From Burkholderiales bacterium (GTDB taxonomy: Bacteria; Pseudomonadota; Gammaproteobacteria; Burkholderiales; Burkholderiaceae), in the NCBI GenBank assembly GCA_026225235.1, contig JAMFSK010000197.1, positions 1 through 64,000 on the forward strand: a stretch of 64,000 nt of DNA. Direction: 5' to 3'. A program made the translations under genes and the position numbers. Positions 10,355 through 19,440 of the stretch are shown piece after piece (the stretch's first letter is position 1; each line of letters starts with the position of its first letter). The notes below the pieces were generated by a model that searched no databases, was not told the DNA's origin, and saw only the letters and a program-made list of their open reading frames with translations.

Positions 10355-11089
10355 CTAATAATCGAGACCCCAGTCGACCACGATCCGGCGTGTCTCGAAG
10401 TCCACACTTTGCACATACACATCGACAAACGGAACCAACCGTTCATCGGCGGGCGTTGCGCCATCGGGCTGACCCGTCGGCACGATCCGCATCACGGAGT
10501 GCGCGCCGTTATCGATCAGTCCCACGACATCGCCGAGCGTCTGGCCCTCGGTGTTGATGACCGTGAGGCCGATCAGGTCGACCCAGTAGAACTCGTCTTT
10601 CGACAACTTCGGAAAATCGGTGCGGCGCACATGCACCGTGGTGCCTTTTGCCGCGAGTGCCTGGTCACGATCGGCAAACCCAGCCAGATGCGCGACCACG
10701 CTACCGCTATGCGTTTTGGCCTCATGGACACTGATCACCCTGAGCGGCGCACGCGGTTCGTCGCGCGAACCGGGCGGGCCGCCCGCGAGTCTGCCGACCA
10801 TGGGCAAACGCGCAGCGAGCCACCAGTGCCGGGCACGAACCATGGCGTCGCCGCCGTGGCCATCCTGTGCATGCGGGAGAATCTTGACCCAGCCCTTCAG
10901 GCCATACGAGTCGACGATCACGCCGACTTCAACGAGATCGTCTGGCAATGCGCCGTTCGCAGGCAACTCGGCATCCCCATGGGGGGCGCCTGCCTGCTGC
11001 ACGGCAAGGGATGCGTCGTCTTCAACGCCGTCCCCAGCCACTGCCTTGTCGGCGACTTTGCGCTTCGCGAAATTGCCGAATGTGGCCAA
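10355..11089 (-). CDS. rimM: Ribosome maturation factor RimM
   Basis: 16S rRNA processing factor that binds S19 and helps 30S head assembly. The N-terminal RimM domain begins [17 protein letters not shown] (about residue 53) and the C-terminal PRC barrel contains [13 protein letters not shown]. 244 aa, longer than E. coli RimM because of a 50-residue hydrophilic N-terminal extension; Burkholderia RimM proteins carry a similar one, as I recall. There is no in-frame ATG before residue 83; the frame opens with TTG at 11089, 33 nt after the rpsP stop, so the exact start is uncertain. Confidence 0.93.
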   Translation of the reverse strand: MATFGNFAKRKVADKAVAGDGVEDDASLAVQQAGAPHGDAELPANGALPDDLVEVGVIVDSYGLKGWVKILPHAQDGHGGDAMVRARHWWLAARLPMVGRLAGGPPGSRDEPRAPLRVISVHEAKTHSGSVVAHLAGFADRDQALAAKGTTVHVRRTDFPKLSKDEFYWVDLIGLTVINTEGQTLGDVVGLIDNGAHSVMRIVPTGQPDGATPADERLVPFVDVYVQSVDFETRRIVVDWGLDY

Positions 11090-11122
11090 GAACTAAACCC
11101 TGCTAAAAACCAGACTTGCTAC

Positions 11123-11383
11123 TTAGGCTGCGGCAGCCGGCGTCGCTGCTTTCGATTGCTTGACGAGGCGAGCGACCGTTTCCGACAGCTGGGCACCCGT
11201 GTCCGTCCAGTAGGTCAGGCGGTCGTGCGCAATGCGCAGTGCCTCGCCCTTCTGAGCGATCGGGTTGTAGAAGCCGAGCTTTTCGATGAAACGGCCATCG
11301 CGGCGATTGCGCGAATCGGTCACGACGATGTTGTAGAACGGGCGCTTCTTGGCGCCGCCGCGTGCGAGACGGATGATGACCAT
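11123..11383 (-). CDS. rpsP: 30S ribosomal protein S16
   Basis: 86-aa small-subunit protein needed for 30S assembly. [20 protein letters not shown] is the canonical S16 start, followed by the [15 protein letters not shown] core; the tail is Ala-rich. AAGGA precedes the ATG at 8 nt. First gene of the operon, downstream of a sigma-70-like promoter. Confidence 0.98.
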   Translation of the reverse strand: MVIIRLARGGAKKRPFYNIVVTDSRNRRDGRFIEKLGFYNPIAQKGEALRIAHDRLTYWTDTGAQLSETVARLVKQSKAATPAAAA

Positions 11384-11431
11384 ACAGAATCCTTGGGGGA
11401 GATCAGAAGTGATCGAATACGGAAACCGCGA

Positions 11432-11459
11432 AGTATAGCCGAAAGATGCGCCCGAACAA
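11432..11459 (-). promoter_or_regulatory. Sigma-70-like promoter of the rpsP operon
   Basis: On the minus strand TTGTTC (11454-11459) is separated by 16 nt from TATACT (11432-11437). The predicted transcript start falls about 40 nt before the rpsP ATG. Confidence 0.55.
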
Positions 11460-11757
11460 ACACTTACCCCGGGTCGAAACGGTTTTTTGCGTGATTCGGG
11501 TGACGCATACGCGTGAACGGCACGCATCGCGCCGGCCACGGGGAGTTTGAATCAGTGCGACCGCGCCCGGTGCCTTGTCGCGCCAAACGCCGGATGGGGC
11601 GGTCGTCGCTCGTCACAAGCGAACCTCACGTCAGACTATGGCGCGCCGGGAAGCCGCGCTTTCCGTCAGGTCGGCGGCGTACAATCCCTGCCGGTCCGCC
11701 CGCGCCTTGGCTCTTGGCCCGTTTGCCGCTCATTTGCCGCATTTCACTGTCGTCTCC

Positions 11758-12219
11758 ATGTCCAACGTCTCCACTGCCCCCACCCAAGCCTTCAAGTCCA
11801 AGACCCTTACAGCCGCACTCGCTTTCCTGTTCGGCTGGGCCGGCCTGCACCGCTTCTATCTGCGCGGCGCGGGAGATCGTTATGGCTGGCTTCACGTGAT
11901 CGGCAGCGCCCTCGGGGTCGTTGGTGCATGGCTGATGTGGACGTCGGAGCGCACCTCGCTTGCCGGTTGGATTCTGAGCGTGATCGGTTGTGTCTCGGTA
12001 TTGGCCGGTTTTCTCGCGGCGATCGTCTACGGGCTGCGCCCCGACGAGCGGTGGGATGCGAAGTTCAATCCGGACACCACACGGCGCAGCCAGTCGGGGT
12101 GGACGGTCGTGCTGATCGTCATTTTTTCGCTGTTCATCGGCACCGGATATCTAATGAGCGGACTCGCTTTTACGTTCCAGACGTATTTTGAGAGCCAGGC
12201 CGGCGGTAACGGAGGCTGA
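11758..12219 (+). CDS. TM2 domain-containing membrane protein
   Basis: 153-aa protein with four hydrophobic helices. Residues 14-60 form a TM2 domain: two helices joined by a short turn, with the conserved FLFGWAGLHRFYL motif. Two further helices follow at about 62-85 and 115-145. TM2 proteins are widespread and poorly understood. I use the ATG at 11758 (MSNVSTAPT); the open frame extends upstream without a conserved domain. The next feature is a run of partial copies of the neighbouring radical SAM gene's end. Confidence 0.82.
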   Translation: MSNVSTAPTQAFKSKTLTAALAFLFGWAGLHRFYLRGAGDRYGWLHVIGSALGVVGAWLMWTSERTSLAGWILSVIGCVSVLAGFLAAIVYGLRPDERWDAKFNPDTTRRSQSGWTVVLIVIFSLFIGTGYLMSGLAFTFQTYFESQAGGNGG

Positions 12220-12235
12220 AGCCTGCGCACCCGGC

Positions 12236-12356
12236 GTCAGTCGCCGAACAAGGAAAGCCAAGAGTCATCAAAGCTGAGAGTCATCGTTCAGCCACCGAAC
12301 ATGGAAAGCCGAAGGTCGTCGGTCAGTCGCCGAACAAGCGGAACTGAGGATCATCC
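12236..12356. repeat. Three degenerate copies of the radical SAM gene 3' end
   Basis: About 35-nt units start at 12236, 12286 and 12322. The last is the true 3' end of the radical SAM gene. Read on the minus strand in their own frames, they encode DDSWLSLFGD*, DDLRLSMFGG* and DDPQFRLFGD*, each with its own TGA. Unit spacing is 50 and 36 nt. The copies are diverged, so this is not a recent duplication. Confidence 0.8.
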
Positions 12357-13540
12357 GACGGTTTGTCGGGCTTGATGTTCACAGGCTGCGAAAAAAGCCC
12401 CATGTCCATGATCCCGCGGTGGCGCGCGTTCAGGCCCACACGCTTGGCGGCTTTATTGAAGCGCTGTTTCAGCAGATCGGCCCACATCCCGGTGCCCTTC
12501 ATTCGCGTCGCGAACGACGCATCGTAGTTCTTGCCACCCCGCATATCGCGCACACGATTCATCACGCGCGCGGCACGGTCGGGAAAGTGCGTCTCAAGCC
12601 ATTGCTCGAACAAAGGCGACACCTCCCACGGCAGCCGCAGGACGATATAACTCGCCGATGTCGCGCCGGCCTCGGCGCAGGCTTCGAGCACGCGCTCCAT
12701 ATCCGGCTCGGTCACGAAGGGAATGATGGGCGCGATCGATACACCCACCCGGATACCCGCGTCCGTCAGCGTGCGAATCGTCCGCAGGCGACGTGCTGGC
12801 GCCGCCGCGCGTGGCTCGAGGGTGCGTGCAATGTCCGGATCGAGCGTGGTAATCGTGACCGCGGCCGAGAAGAGGTTGCGCTCGGCCATAGGCGCCAGCA
12901 GATCGATATCGCGTTCGATCAGCGACGATTTCGTGATCGCCCCGAACGGATGGCCGGTTCGACTCAGCACTTCGATCACTCCGCGCGTAATGCGGCGCTC
13001 GCGCTCAATCGGCTGGTAGGCATCCGTGATCACACCCAGCGCGATCGACTCGGGCCGGTAACTCGGGCGCGCAAGCTCGCGTTCGAGCAGCGCCGCCGCG
13101 TTGACCTTCGCGTAGATCCGGCTTTCAAAATCGAGCCCTGGGGAAAGGCCCAGATAACTATGGGTCGGACGCGCGAAACAATAGATGCAGCCGTGCTCGC
13201 AGCCCCGGTAAGGATTGAGCGAAACATTGAACGGGATATCGGGTGACTGGTTGCGCGTCAGGATGCTCTTCGCGTATTCATCGAACACCTCAGTGCGCAG
13301 GGTCGGCGCATCGCTCGGGGCATCCGCATCGTCGCCGCTCCATCCATCGTCGAATGCGCGGCGTTCGTCGACTTCGAACCGCCCCTGGACGTTAACCACC
13401 GCCCCCCTGCCTTTGAACGGCAAGAGTGGCCGCTCGATCACCGGCGCTTCGCCAGGTAGATCGGGATCATGACGATCGACCTCGCGCCGCCCGGGAACGG
13501 GCGGGGTAAAACGGTCATCATCGGAACGGCGGGAGGTCAT
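12323..13540 (-). CDS. Radical SAM protein, PA0069 / spore photoproduct lyase-like family
   Basis: 405-aa radical SAM protein. The 4Fe-4S motif is in YRGCEHGCIYCFARPTH (CX3CX2C, near residue 85), typical of the family related to spore photoproduct lyase and annotated PA0069 in Pseudomonas. Other family blocks are TKSSLIERDIDLL, TLEPRAAAPARRL and APIIPFVTEPDME. The substrate is unknown; a DNA-damage role is suggested by the LexA-type operator 38 nt before the ATG. I start at 13540 (MTSRRSDDD), because an earlier start would put the operator inside the gene. The 3' end is followed by degenerate copies of itself. Confidence 0.9.
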   Translation of the reverse strand: MTSRRSDDDRFTPPVPGRREVDRHDPDLPGEAPVIERPLLPFKGRGAVVNVQGRFEVDERRAFDDGWSGDDADAPSDAPTLRTEVFDEYAKSILTRNQSPDIPFNVSLNPYRGCEHGCIYCFARPTHSYLGLSPGLDFESRIYAKVNAAALLERELARPSYRPESIALGVITDAYQPIERERRITRGVIEVLSRTGHPFGAITKSSLIERDIDLLAPMAERNLFSAAVTITTLDPDIARTLEPRAAAPARRLRTIRTLTDAGIRVGVSIAPIIPFVTEPDMERVLEACAEAGATSASYIVLRLPWEVSPLFEQWLETHFPDRAARVMNRVRDMRGGKNYDASFATRMKGTGMWADLLKQRFNKAAKRVGLNARHRGIMDMGLFSQPVNIKPDKPSDDPQFRLFGD

Positions 13541-13577
13541 GGCAGCGGTGTGCAAAAAAACAGAAGGGAAGCGAAAA

Positions 13578-13597
13578 TACTGTACAAATACACAGTA
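13578..13597. promoter_or_regulatory. LexA (SOS) box upstream of radical SAM gene
   Basis: TACTGTACAAATACACAGTA keeps the CTGT-N8-ACAG core and the flanking TA pairs of the proteobacterial LexA operator, and differs from the E. coli consensus only inside the 8-nt spacer. It lies 38 nt before the radical SAM start and just after the Lrp gene stop. Confidence 0.85.
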
Positions 13598-13617
13598 CAT
13601 CACCCCTTCGCCGCCCG

Positions 13618-14106
13618 CTAGTCCCCGATCGAAATTTCGAAGGTCTCCTTGATCTCCTCCATCACCACATAGCTCTTCGACTGCACTGCCCCCGGCAATT
13701 GCAGCAGCATGTCGCCCAGGAGCTTGCGGTAGTCCCCCATCTCACGGATGCGCGCCTTGATCAGATAGTCGAAGTCGCCGGACACCAGATGGCATTCGAG
13801 CACTTCGGGGATCTTCGCGACCTCGCGCCGGAACAGTTCGAACATGCTGCCGTTCTTGTGGTCGAGCGTGATTTCGACGAATACCAGCAAGGCAGCGCCC
13901 AGCATGGCCGGATTCACCCGTGCGTAGTAGCCGGAAATCACCCCGTCGCGCTCCATACGCTTCACCCGCTCGATACACGGGGTAAGCGACAACCCGATCT
14001 GCTCGGCGAGCTCCTTCATCGGCATCCGGCCGTCGCGCTGCAGCAAACGCAGGATCTTATGATCGATCTTGTCGAGCGTTCGAACCGGCTGACGCTGTGT
14101 TCTCAT
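13618..14106 (-). CDS. Lrp/AsnC-family transcriptional regulator
   Basis: 162-aa regulator with an N-terminal AsnC-type helix-turn-helix (LDKIDHKILRLLQRDGRM to SLTPCIERVKRME, residues 11-57) and a C-terminal RAM ligand-binding domain containing HLVSGDFDYLIKA. It closely resembles global Lrp. It is divergent from dadA, and the 185-nt gap between them has T/A-rich tracts near its own start, as expected for Lrp-type sites; I infer that it controls dadA in response to alanine or leucine, and probably itself. Confidence 0.92.
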   Translation of the reverse strand: MRTQRQPVRTLDKIDHKILRLLQRDGRMPMKELAEQIGLSLTPCIERVKRMERDGVISGYYARVNPAMLGAALLVFVEITLDHKNGSMFELFRREVAKIPEVLECHLVSGDFDYLIKARIREMGDYRKLLGDMLLQLPGAVQSKSYVVMEEIKETFEISIGD

Positions 14107-14291
14107 GATTTTTCACCAAATATTTTTTTTGTACAGAAACCTTTACTGGCAGATGGTCAATACCATAGCAGTATGTTCTGGTCTTGGACGATCCGGACGA
14201 CTACCGACGTTTCAGAATCGTTTCCGGTTTTCGACCCCTCCCGTCTCGACCCCTTCGCGGTTATTCTTTTCGGCATATTCGGACGGTCGTC
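14107..14291. promoter_or_regulatory. Lrp-dadA divergent intergenic region
   Basis: 185 nt between divergent starts. Bases 14107-14140 contain T-rich tracts unlike the surrounding coding DNA, the kind of bendable DNA bound by Lrp. I cannot place clear -35/-10 pairs, so this is a regulatory region by position and composition only. Confidence 0.35.
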
Positions 14292-15584
14292 ATGCAGATC
14301 CTGATTCTTGGCAGCGGTGTTGTCGGCACCACCAGCGCTTACTATCTCGCACGAGCGGGGCATGACGTGACCGTGGTCGACCGTCAAAGCGGTCCCGGGC
14401 TCGAAACCAGCTTCGCCAACGCCGGCCAGATCTCGCCCGGCTACGCCGCTCCGTGGGCGGCACCCGGCGTGCCGCTCAAGGCGATCAAATGGATGTTCGA
14501 AAAGCATGCGCCGCTGGCCGTGCGCCCGGACGGCACGCGCTTCCAGTTGCAATGGCTTTGGCAAATGCTGAGTAACTGCCGCGCCGACCGGTATGCCGTG
14601 AACAAGGGCCGCATGGTGCGCCTGGCCGAATATAGCCGCGACTGCCTGCAGGCGCTGCGCGCCGATACCGGTATCGAATACGAAGGCCGCGCAGGCGGCA
14701 CGCTGCAGTTGTTCCGCACACAAGCCCAGCTCGACGGTGCCGCCAAGGATATCGCCGTGCTCGACGATGCGGGCGTGCCCTACGAACTGTTGATGCCGGA
14801 CGAACTCGGCCGCGCCGAACCGGCGCTCGCGAACGTTCAGCACAAGCTCACCGGCGGCCTGCGCCTGCCGAATGACGAAACCGGCGACTGCCAGTTATTC
14901 ACCAACCGTCTTGCTGCGATGGCGACGGCCCTGGGTGTCAAGTTCCGCTACGGCGTCTCGATCGATGCACTCGAAGTCGTGGGCGGACGAATCGCCGGCG
15001 TTCGTAGCGGCAGCGAAACACTGCGGGCCGATGCTTATGTCGTTGCGCTCGGTTCGTTCTCGACCGCGCTGCTCGACAAGATCGTCAAGATCCCCGTCTA
15101 CCCGCTCAAGGGGTATTCGATCACCGTGCCGATCGTCGACGCAACCCATGCGCCTGTGTCGACCGTGCTCGACGAGACCTACAAGATTGCGGTCACCCGT
15201 TTTGACGACCGGATTCGGGTCGGCGGGATGGCGGAAGTCGTCGGTTATAACCGCGACCTGAAGGAAGCCCGCCGCGCGACGCTCGAGATGGTCGTCAACG
15301 ACCTGTTCCCGGGCGCCGGCGATACCGCGCAGGCTTCGTTCTGGACTGGCCTGCGCCCGATGACGCCGGACGGCACCCCGATCGTCGGCAAGACGAACAT
15401 GCCGAATCTGTTCCTGAACACAGGCCACGGCACGCTTGGCTGGACGATGTCATGCGGCTCGGGTCAGTTGCTCGCCGACCTCATGTCGGGCCGTCGCCCC
15501 GCGATCCAGTCGGACGACCTCTCGGTCGCCCGCTACCTCAAAGGCGGCGACCGCGCGTGGCGGCCGGCCTTCGCCCAGGCGTGA
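14292..15584 (+). CDS. dadA: D-amino acid dehydrogenase small subunit
   Basis: FAD-dependent membrane-associated dehydrogenase oxidising D-alanine and other D-amino acids to 2-oxo acids, passing electrons to the quinone pool. The N-terminal dinucleotide motif [20 protein letters not shown] is clear, as are the [14 protein letters not shown] segment and the C-terminal [16 protein letters not shown]. 430 aa is the family length. No alanine racemase (dadX) follows; the downstream gene is convergent, with the two stop codons directly adjacent. Confidence 0.96.
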   Translation: MQILILGSGVVGTTSAYYLARAGHDVTVVDRQSGPGLETSFANAGQISPGYAAPWAAPGVPLKAIKWMFEKHAPLAVRPDGTRFQLQWLWQMLSNCRADRYAVNKGRMVRLAEYSRDCLQALRADTGIEYEGRAGGTLQLFRTQAQLDGAAKDIAVLDDAGVPYELLMPDELGRAEPALANVQHKLTGGLRLPNDETGDCQLFTNRLAAMATALGVKFRYGVSIDALEVVGGRIAGVRSGSETLRADAYVVALGSFSTALLDKIVKIPVYPLKGYSITVPIVDATHAPVSTVLDETYKIAVTRFDDRIRVGGMAEVVGYNRDLKEARRATLEMVVNDLFPGAGDTAQASFWTGLRPMTPDGTPIVGKTNMPNLFLNTGHGTLGWTMSCGSGQLLADLMSGRRPAIQSDDLSVARYLKGGDRAWRPAFAQA

Positions 15585-17390
15585 TCAGTAGGCTTGCGCT
15601 GCGAGCGTAAGCCAATGATCCTGCCCTGCGGTCTCGACGATCGACGCTTCAATACCCGGTGCTTGTGACAGCACGTGGCTCGCGAAGAACGCCGCAGTGG
15701 CGATCTTCGTCGAGTAGAAACCCGGGTCATCTGCGCGCTTCGCAGCGGCCGCCAACAAGGCGCGTGCCATCTGCCAGCCGCCCAGCACGATCCCCGCGAG
15801 CTTGAGGTACGGGACGCTGCCGGCAAAGACGGCGTTCGGATCCGACTTCCCCTTGGCCACCATAAACTCAACGACACTCGCGAGCGCCACGCGCCCCGCT
15901 GCGAGGTGTTTGCGCATCGTTTCGAAAGTCGCGCCGTCTTCGCCCGAGGCGGCGCGTGTTGAGAGTGCGGCTTCAACCGTGGCGATCTCCGCGAGCAAAA
16001 TCCTCGCAACCTCACCGCCGTCGCGCAGTGTTTTGCGGCCCACCAGATCATTCGCCTGGATCGCCGTGGTCCCTTCATAGATTGTCAGGATGCGTGCGTC
16101 ACGGTAGTACTGCGCGGCACCTGTCTCCTCGATAAAGCCCATGCCCCCGTGAACCTGCACGCCGAGACTCGCCACCTCGATCGAGAGTTCGGTGCTCCAG
16201 CCTTTGACGATCGGCACGAGAAATTCATAACGGGCAAGATGGCGACGACGGGCAGCCTCATCCGACACACCATGGGCATGGTCTGCGGCAGACGCCGCAC
16301 AATAGGCGAGCGCCCGCGCCGCTTCCGTCAGCGCGCGCATCGTCGACAACATGCGCTTCACATCCGGATGATGAATGATCGCGACCGCCTGCTTCGCCGA
16401 GCCATCGACGGGGCGACTCTGCACCCGGTCTTTCGCATAGGCGACGGCCTTCTGATACGCGCGATCAGCCACCCCGATACCCTGCATCCCCACGGCGAAA
16501 CGCGCGGCGTTCATCATGATGAACATGTACTCGAGCCCGCGGTTCTCTTCGCCAATCAGGTGGCCGATCGCGCCACCATGATCGCCATACTGGAGGACTG
16601 CAGTCGGGCTCGCCTTAATACCGAGCTTGTGTTCGATCGACACGCAATGCACGTCGTTGCGCTCACCGAGCGAGCCGTCCGCATTGACGAGAAACTTCGG
16701 CACCACGAACAACGAAATACCCTTCACCCCTTCGGGCGCACTCGGCGTTCGCGCGAGTACGAAATGAACGATGTTGCTCGCCATGTCGTGCTCACCATAG
16801 GTGATGAAAATCTTGGTGCCGAACAGCTTGAACGAGCCATCACCTTGCGGCTCGGCGCGCGTGCGAACCAGCGCGAGATCCGAACCGGCCTGCGGCTCGG
16901 TCAGGTTCATCGTGCCGGTCCATTCGCCCGAGATCAGCTTCGGCGCATAGAGCGTCTTCTGTTCATCGCTAGCCGCCGTCATCAGCGCTTCGATCGCACC
17001 GTCCGTCAATAACGGACACAAGGCAAACGAGAGATTCGCCGCGTTCAACATCTCCGTGCATGCGGTCGACACGAGCTTCGGCAACCCCTGCCCGCCAAAC
17101 TCCTGCGGATGCGGCACGCCTTGCCAGCCCCCTTCGCCGAACTGCTTGAACGCACTGCTGAAGCCAGGCGTGGTCGTGACCTTGCCATCGTGCCAACTGC
17201 TCGGCTCGCGATCGCCCGCGACGTTCAGCGGTGCGACAACCTCCTGGTTGAATCGCGCCGACTCTTCAAGAACGGCCTGCACCGTCTCCGGTTGAGCGTC
17301 TTCGAACCCGGGTAGCGCAGCAACGTCAGACAGGCCAGCGAGCTCGTTGAGCACGAACAGCATGTCCTTGACGGGGGCTTGGTAAGTCAT
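15585..17390 (-). CDS. Acyl-CoA dehydrogenase (DmdC/FadE5-like, about 600 aa)
   Basis: FAD enzyme of the long bacterial acyl-CoA dehydrogenase subgroup with an extra C-terminal domain, oxidising an acyl-CoA to its 2-enoyl-CoA. Visible blocks: GTMNLTEPQAGSDL (FAD and substrate contacts, near residue 160), KIFITYGEHD, and ARILTIYEGTTAIQANDL near residue 440, holding the likely catalytic Glu. 601 aa is normal for this subgroup. It sits just downstream of etfBA, its electron acceptor, beyond a terminator, so it has its own promoter. Substrate is unknown; DmdC-type methylmercaptopropionyl-CoA dehydrogenase is one option. Confidence 0.92.
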   Translation of the reverse strand: MTYQAPVKDMLFVLNELAGLSDVAALPGFEDAQPETVQAVLEESARFNQEVVAPLNVAGDREPSSWHDGKVTTTPGFSSAFKQFGEGGWQGVPHPQEFGGQGLPKLVSTACTEMLNAANLSFALCPLLTDGAIEALMTAASDEQKTLYAPKLISGEWTGTMNLTEPQAGSDLALVRTRAEPQGDGSFKLFGTKIFITYGEHDMASNIVHFVLARTPSAPEGVKGISLFVVPKFLVNADGSLGERNDVHCVSIEHKLGIKASPTAVLQYGDHGGAIGHLIGEENRGLEYMFIMMNAARFAVGMQGIGVADRAYQKAVAYAKDRVQSRPVDGSAKQAVAIIHHPDVKRMLSTMRALTEAARALAYCAASAADHAHGVSDEAARRRHLARYEFLVPIVKGWSTELSIEVASLGVQVHGGMGFIEETGAAQYYRDARILTIYEGTTAIQANDLVGRKTLRDGGEVARILLAEIATVEAALSTRAASGEDGATFETMRKHLAAGRVALASVVEFMVAKGKSDPNAVFAGSVPYLKLAGIVLGGWQMARALLAAAAKRADDPGFYSTKIATAAFFASHVLSQAPGIEASIVETAGQDHWLTLAAQAY

Positions 17391-17444
17391 GGCTTGTCTC
17401 CGTGTGTGGCTTTGTTCTATCGTTCAATCACAAAACTGAGCAGC

Positions 17445-17478
17445 AAAAAAAGGGGTGCCGTTCGGGCACCCCTTTTTA
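17445..17478 (-). terminator. Intrinsic terminator downstream of etfA
   Basis: Perfect 9-bp stem AGGGGTGCC / GGCACCCCT with a GTTCG loop, flanked by an A-run (17445-17451) and a T-run (17473-17477). It can stop transcription from either side; by position it ends etfB-etfA. Confidence 0.9.
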
Positions 17479-17501
17479 ACGTGTCCGCGTCGTGCCTGTA
17501 A

Positions 17502-18437
17502 TCAGCCGAGCGCTTTGACGAGCTCCGGCACTACCGTAAACAGATCGCCGACCAGACCATAGTCCGCGACGCTGAAGATGGGCGCTTCGGGATCCTTGTT
17601 GATCGCGACGATGACCTTCGAGTCCTTCATACCAGCCAGATGCTGGATCGCGCCCGAGATACCGACCGCGATATACAGCTGCGGCGCAACGATCTTGCCC
17701 GTCTGTCCGACTTGATAGTCGTTCGGCACGTAGCCCGCATCGACTGCCGCACGCGAGGCACCCAGCGCTGCACTCAGCTTGTCCGCGAGCGGCTCGAGCA
17801 CCTTCATGTAGTTTTCGCCACTGCCGAGACCCCGTCCGCCTGACACGATGATCTGTGCCGACGTCAGTTCGGGACGATCGAGCTTGGTGACTTCGCGGCT
17901 CACAAACTGCGAGATACCGCTATCCGCGGCTGCCTCGAGTTTCTCGACCGTCGCGCTGCCGCCTTCGGCTGCCACCGGATCGAAACCCGTGCTGCGCACC
18001 GTGATGACGATCACCGGATCAGCAGACTGCACCGTGGCGATTGCATTGCCCGCATAGATCGGCCGTTCAAACGTATCGGCGCTCACCACACCCGTGATGT
18101 CGCTGAACTGCGCGACGTCGAGTTTCGCGGCGATCCGCGGCGCCACGTTCTTGCCATAGGCCGTGGCCGGCGCGAGGATGTGCGAGTAGTTCTTTGCAAT
18201 CGACAGCACCGTGGCTTCGACGTTTTCGGCGAGACCATCGGCGAGTTGCGGCGCATCGGCCAGCAGCACCTTGGCCACGCCCGGGATCTTCGCGGCCGCA
18301 TCGGCTGCGCCCTGCGCGTTGTGGCCAGCGATCAGGACATGGACATCGCCGCCAATCTTCAGGCCAGCGGCGACCGTGTTGAACGTCGCACCCTTGAGCG
18401 ACTGGTTGTCGTGTTCGGCGAGAATCAGAATCGTCAT
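17502..18437 (-). CDS. etfA: Electron transfer flavoprotein alpha subunit
   Basis: 311-aa FAD-binding subunit of ETF, which takes electrons from acyl-CoA dehydrogenases to ETF:quinone oxidoreductase. The C-terminal FAD domain shows the canonical [33 protein letters not shown] and [30 protein letters not shown] series. It follows etfB by 12 nt on the same strand, and both lie upstream of an acyl-CoA dehydrogenase gene. Confidence 0.98.
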   Translation of the reverse strand: MTILILAEHDNQSLKGATFNTVAAGLKIGGDVHVLIAGHNAQGAADAAAKIPGVAKVLLADAPQLADGLAENVEATVLSIAKNYSHILAPATAYGKNVAPRIAAKLDVAQFSDITGVVSADTFERPIYAGNAIATVQSADPVIVITVRSTGFDPVAAEGGSATVEKLEAAADSGISQFVSREVTKLDRPELTSAQIIVSGGRGLGSGENYMKVLEPLADKLSAALGASRAAVDAGYVPNDYQVGQTGKIVAPQLYIAVGISGAIQHLAGMKDSKVIVAINKDPEAPIFSVADYGLVGDLFTVVPELVKALG

Positions 18438-18449
18438 GTCGGTATCCCT

Positions 18450-19199
18450 TTACAGCACTTTGGCTTCGGTCTTGAGCTTCGTCACGAGCGTCGCGACGTC
18501 GGGCACCTTGACGCCCGCTGAGCGCTGCGCGGGCTCACTGACCTTGAGTGTCTTCAGACGCGGCGTGGTATCGACGCCCAGATCGGCCGGCTTGATCGTT
18601 TCCATCGGCTTCTTCTTCGCCTTCATGATGTTGGGCAACGTCACGTAGCGCGGCTCGTTCAGGCGCAGATCGGTCGTCACCACAGCAGGCAGCGTCAGTG
18701 AAAGCGTCTCGAGGCCACCGTCGATTTCGCGCGTGACCTGGACCTTGCCGTCAGCGACCACGACTTTCGAAGCGAAGGTCGCTTGCGGCAGGTTGGCGAG
18801 CGCCGCGAGCATCTGGCCCGTCTGGTTGGCGTCGTCGTCGATGGCCTGCTTGCCGAGGATCACCAGTTGCGGCTGTTCCTTGTCGACCAGCGCCTTGAGG
18901 ATCTTGGCGACTGCGAGGGGCTGCAGTTCATCGGTGGTCTCGACCAGGATGGCGCGGTCCGCACCGATCGCGAGCGCCGTGCGCAGCGTTTCCTGGCATT
19001 GGGTCACCCCTGCCGACACGACGATGACTTCGGTCGCCACACCGGCTTCGCGCAGGCGCACCGCTTCCTCGACCGCAATCTCGTCAAACGGGTTCATCGA
19101 CATCTTCACGTTGGCGATGTCTACGCCCGAACCGTCCGATTTCACGCGGACTTTGACGTTGTAGTCGACCACGCGTTTGACTGGCACTAAAACTTTCAT
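18450..19199 (-). CDS. etfB: Electron transfer flavoprotein beta subunit
   Basis: AMP-binding subunit of ETF, 249 aa. [20 protein letters not shown] at the start, and the [21 protein letters not shown] motif, are characteristic. Of two nearby ATGs I choose 19199: GGAG lies 7 nt before it, whereas the ATG at 19205 is only one base from that Shine-Dalgarno. First gene of the etfBA operon. Confidence 0.98.
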   Translation of the reverse strand: MKVLVPVKRVVDYNVKVRVKSDGSGVDIANVKMSMNPFDEIAVEEAVRLREAGVATEVIVVSAGVTQCQETLRTALAIGADRAILVETTDELQPLAVAKILKALVDKEQPQLVILGKQAIDDDANQTGQMLAALANLPQATFASKVVVADGKVQVTREIDGGLETLSLTLPAVVTTDLRLNEPRYVTLPNIMKAKKKPMETIKPADLGVDTTPRLKTLKVSEPAQRSAGVKVPDVATLVTKLKTEAKVL

Positions 19200-19236
19200 C
19201 CACATGCTCCAGAGTTACGAATACGTCGGTCGCATC

Positions 19237-19242
19237 ATTATA
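19237..19242 (-). promoter_or_regulatory. Possible -10 element of etfBA
   Basis: TATAAT on the minus strand, 38 nt before the etfB ATG. I see no good -35 hexamer at 16-18 nt, so the call rests on the -10 alone. Confidence 0.35.
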
Positions 19243-19440
19243 GCGACTGGCCTTGTCGGGGCTCGGGTGCCCCACCCACGTCGCGCCGGCTGGACGACCC
19301 CCGACCGGATGAGGTCATGCACATCACGCTATCGTCGGCCCCTGCATCGAACGGTCGTGCTATTTTAAGCGCGCCGTTTGCGCTTTGGCTAGAGGGCCGA
19401 GTCGATCGGACGCTCTAAAGCACAAAAATCAGGCAAGGAC

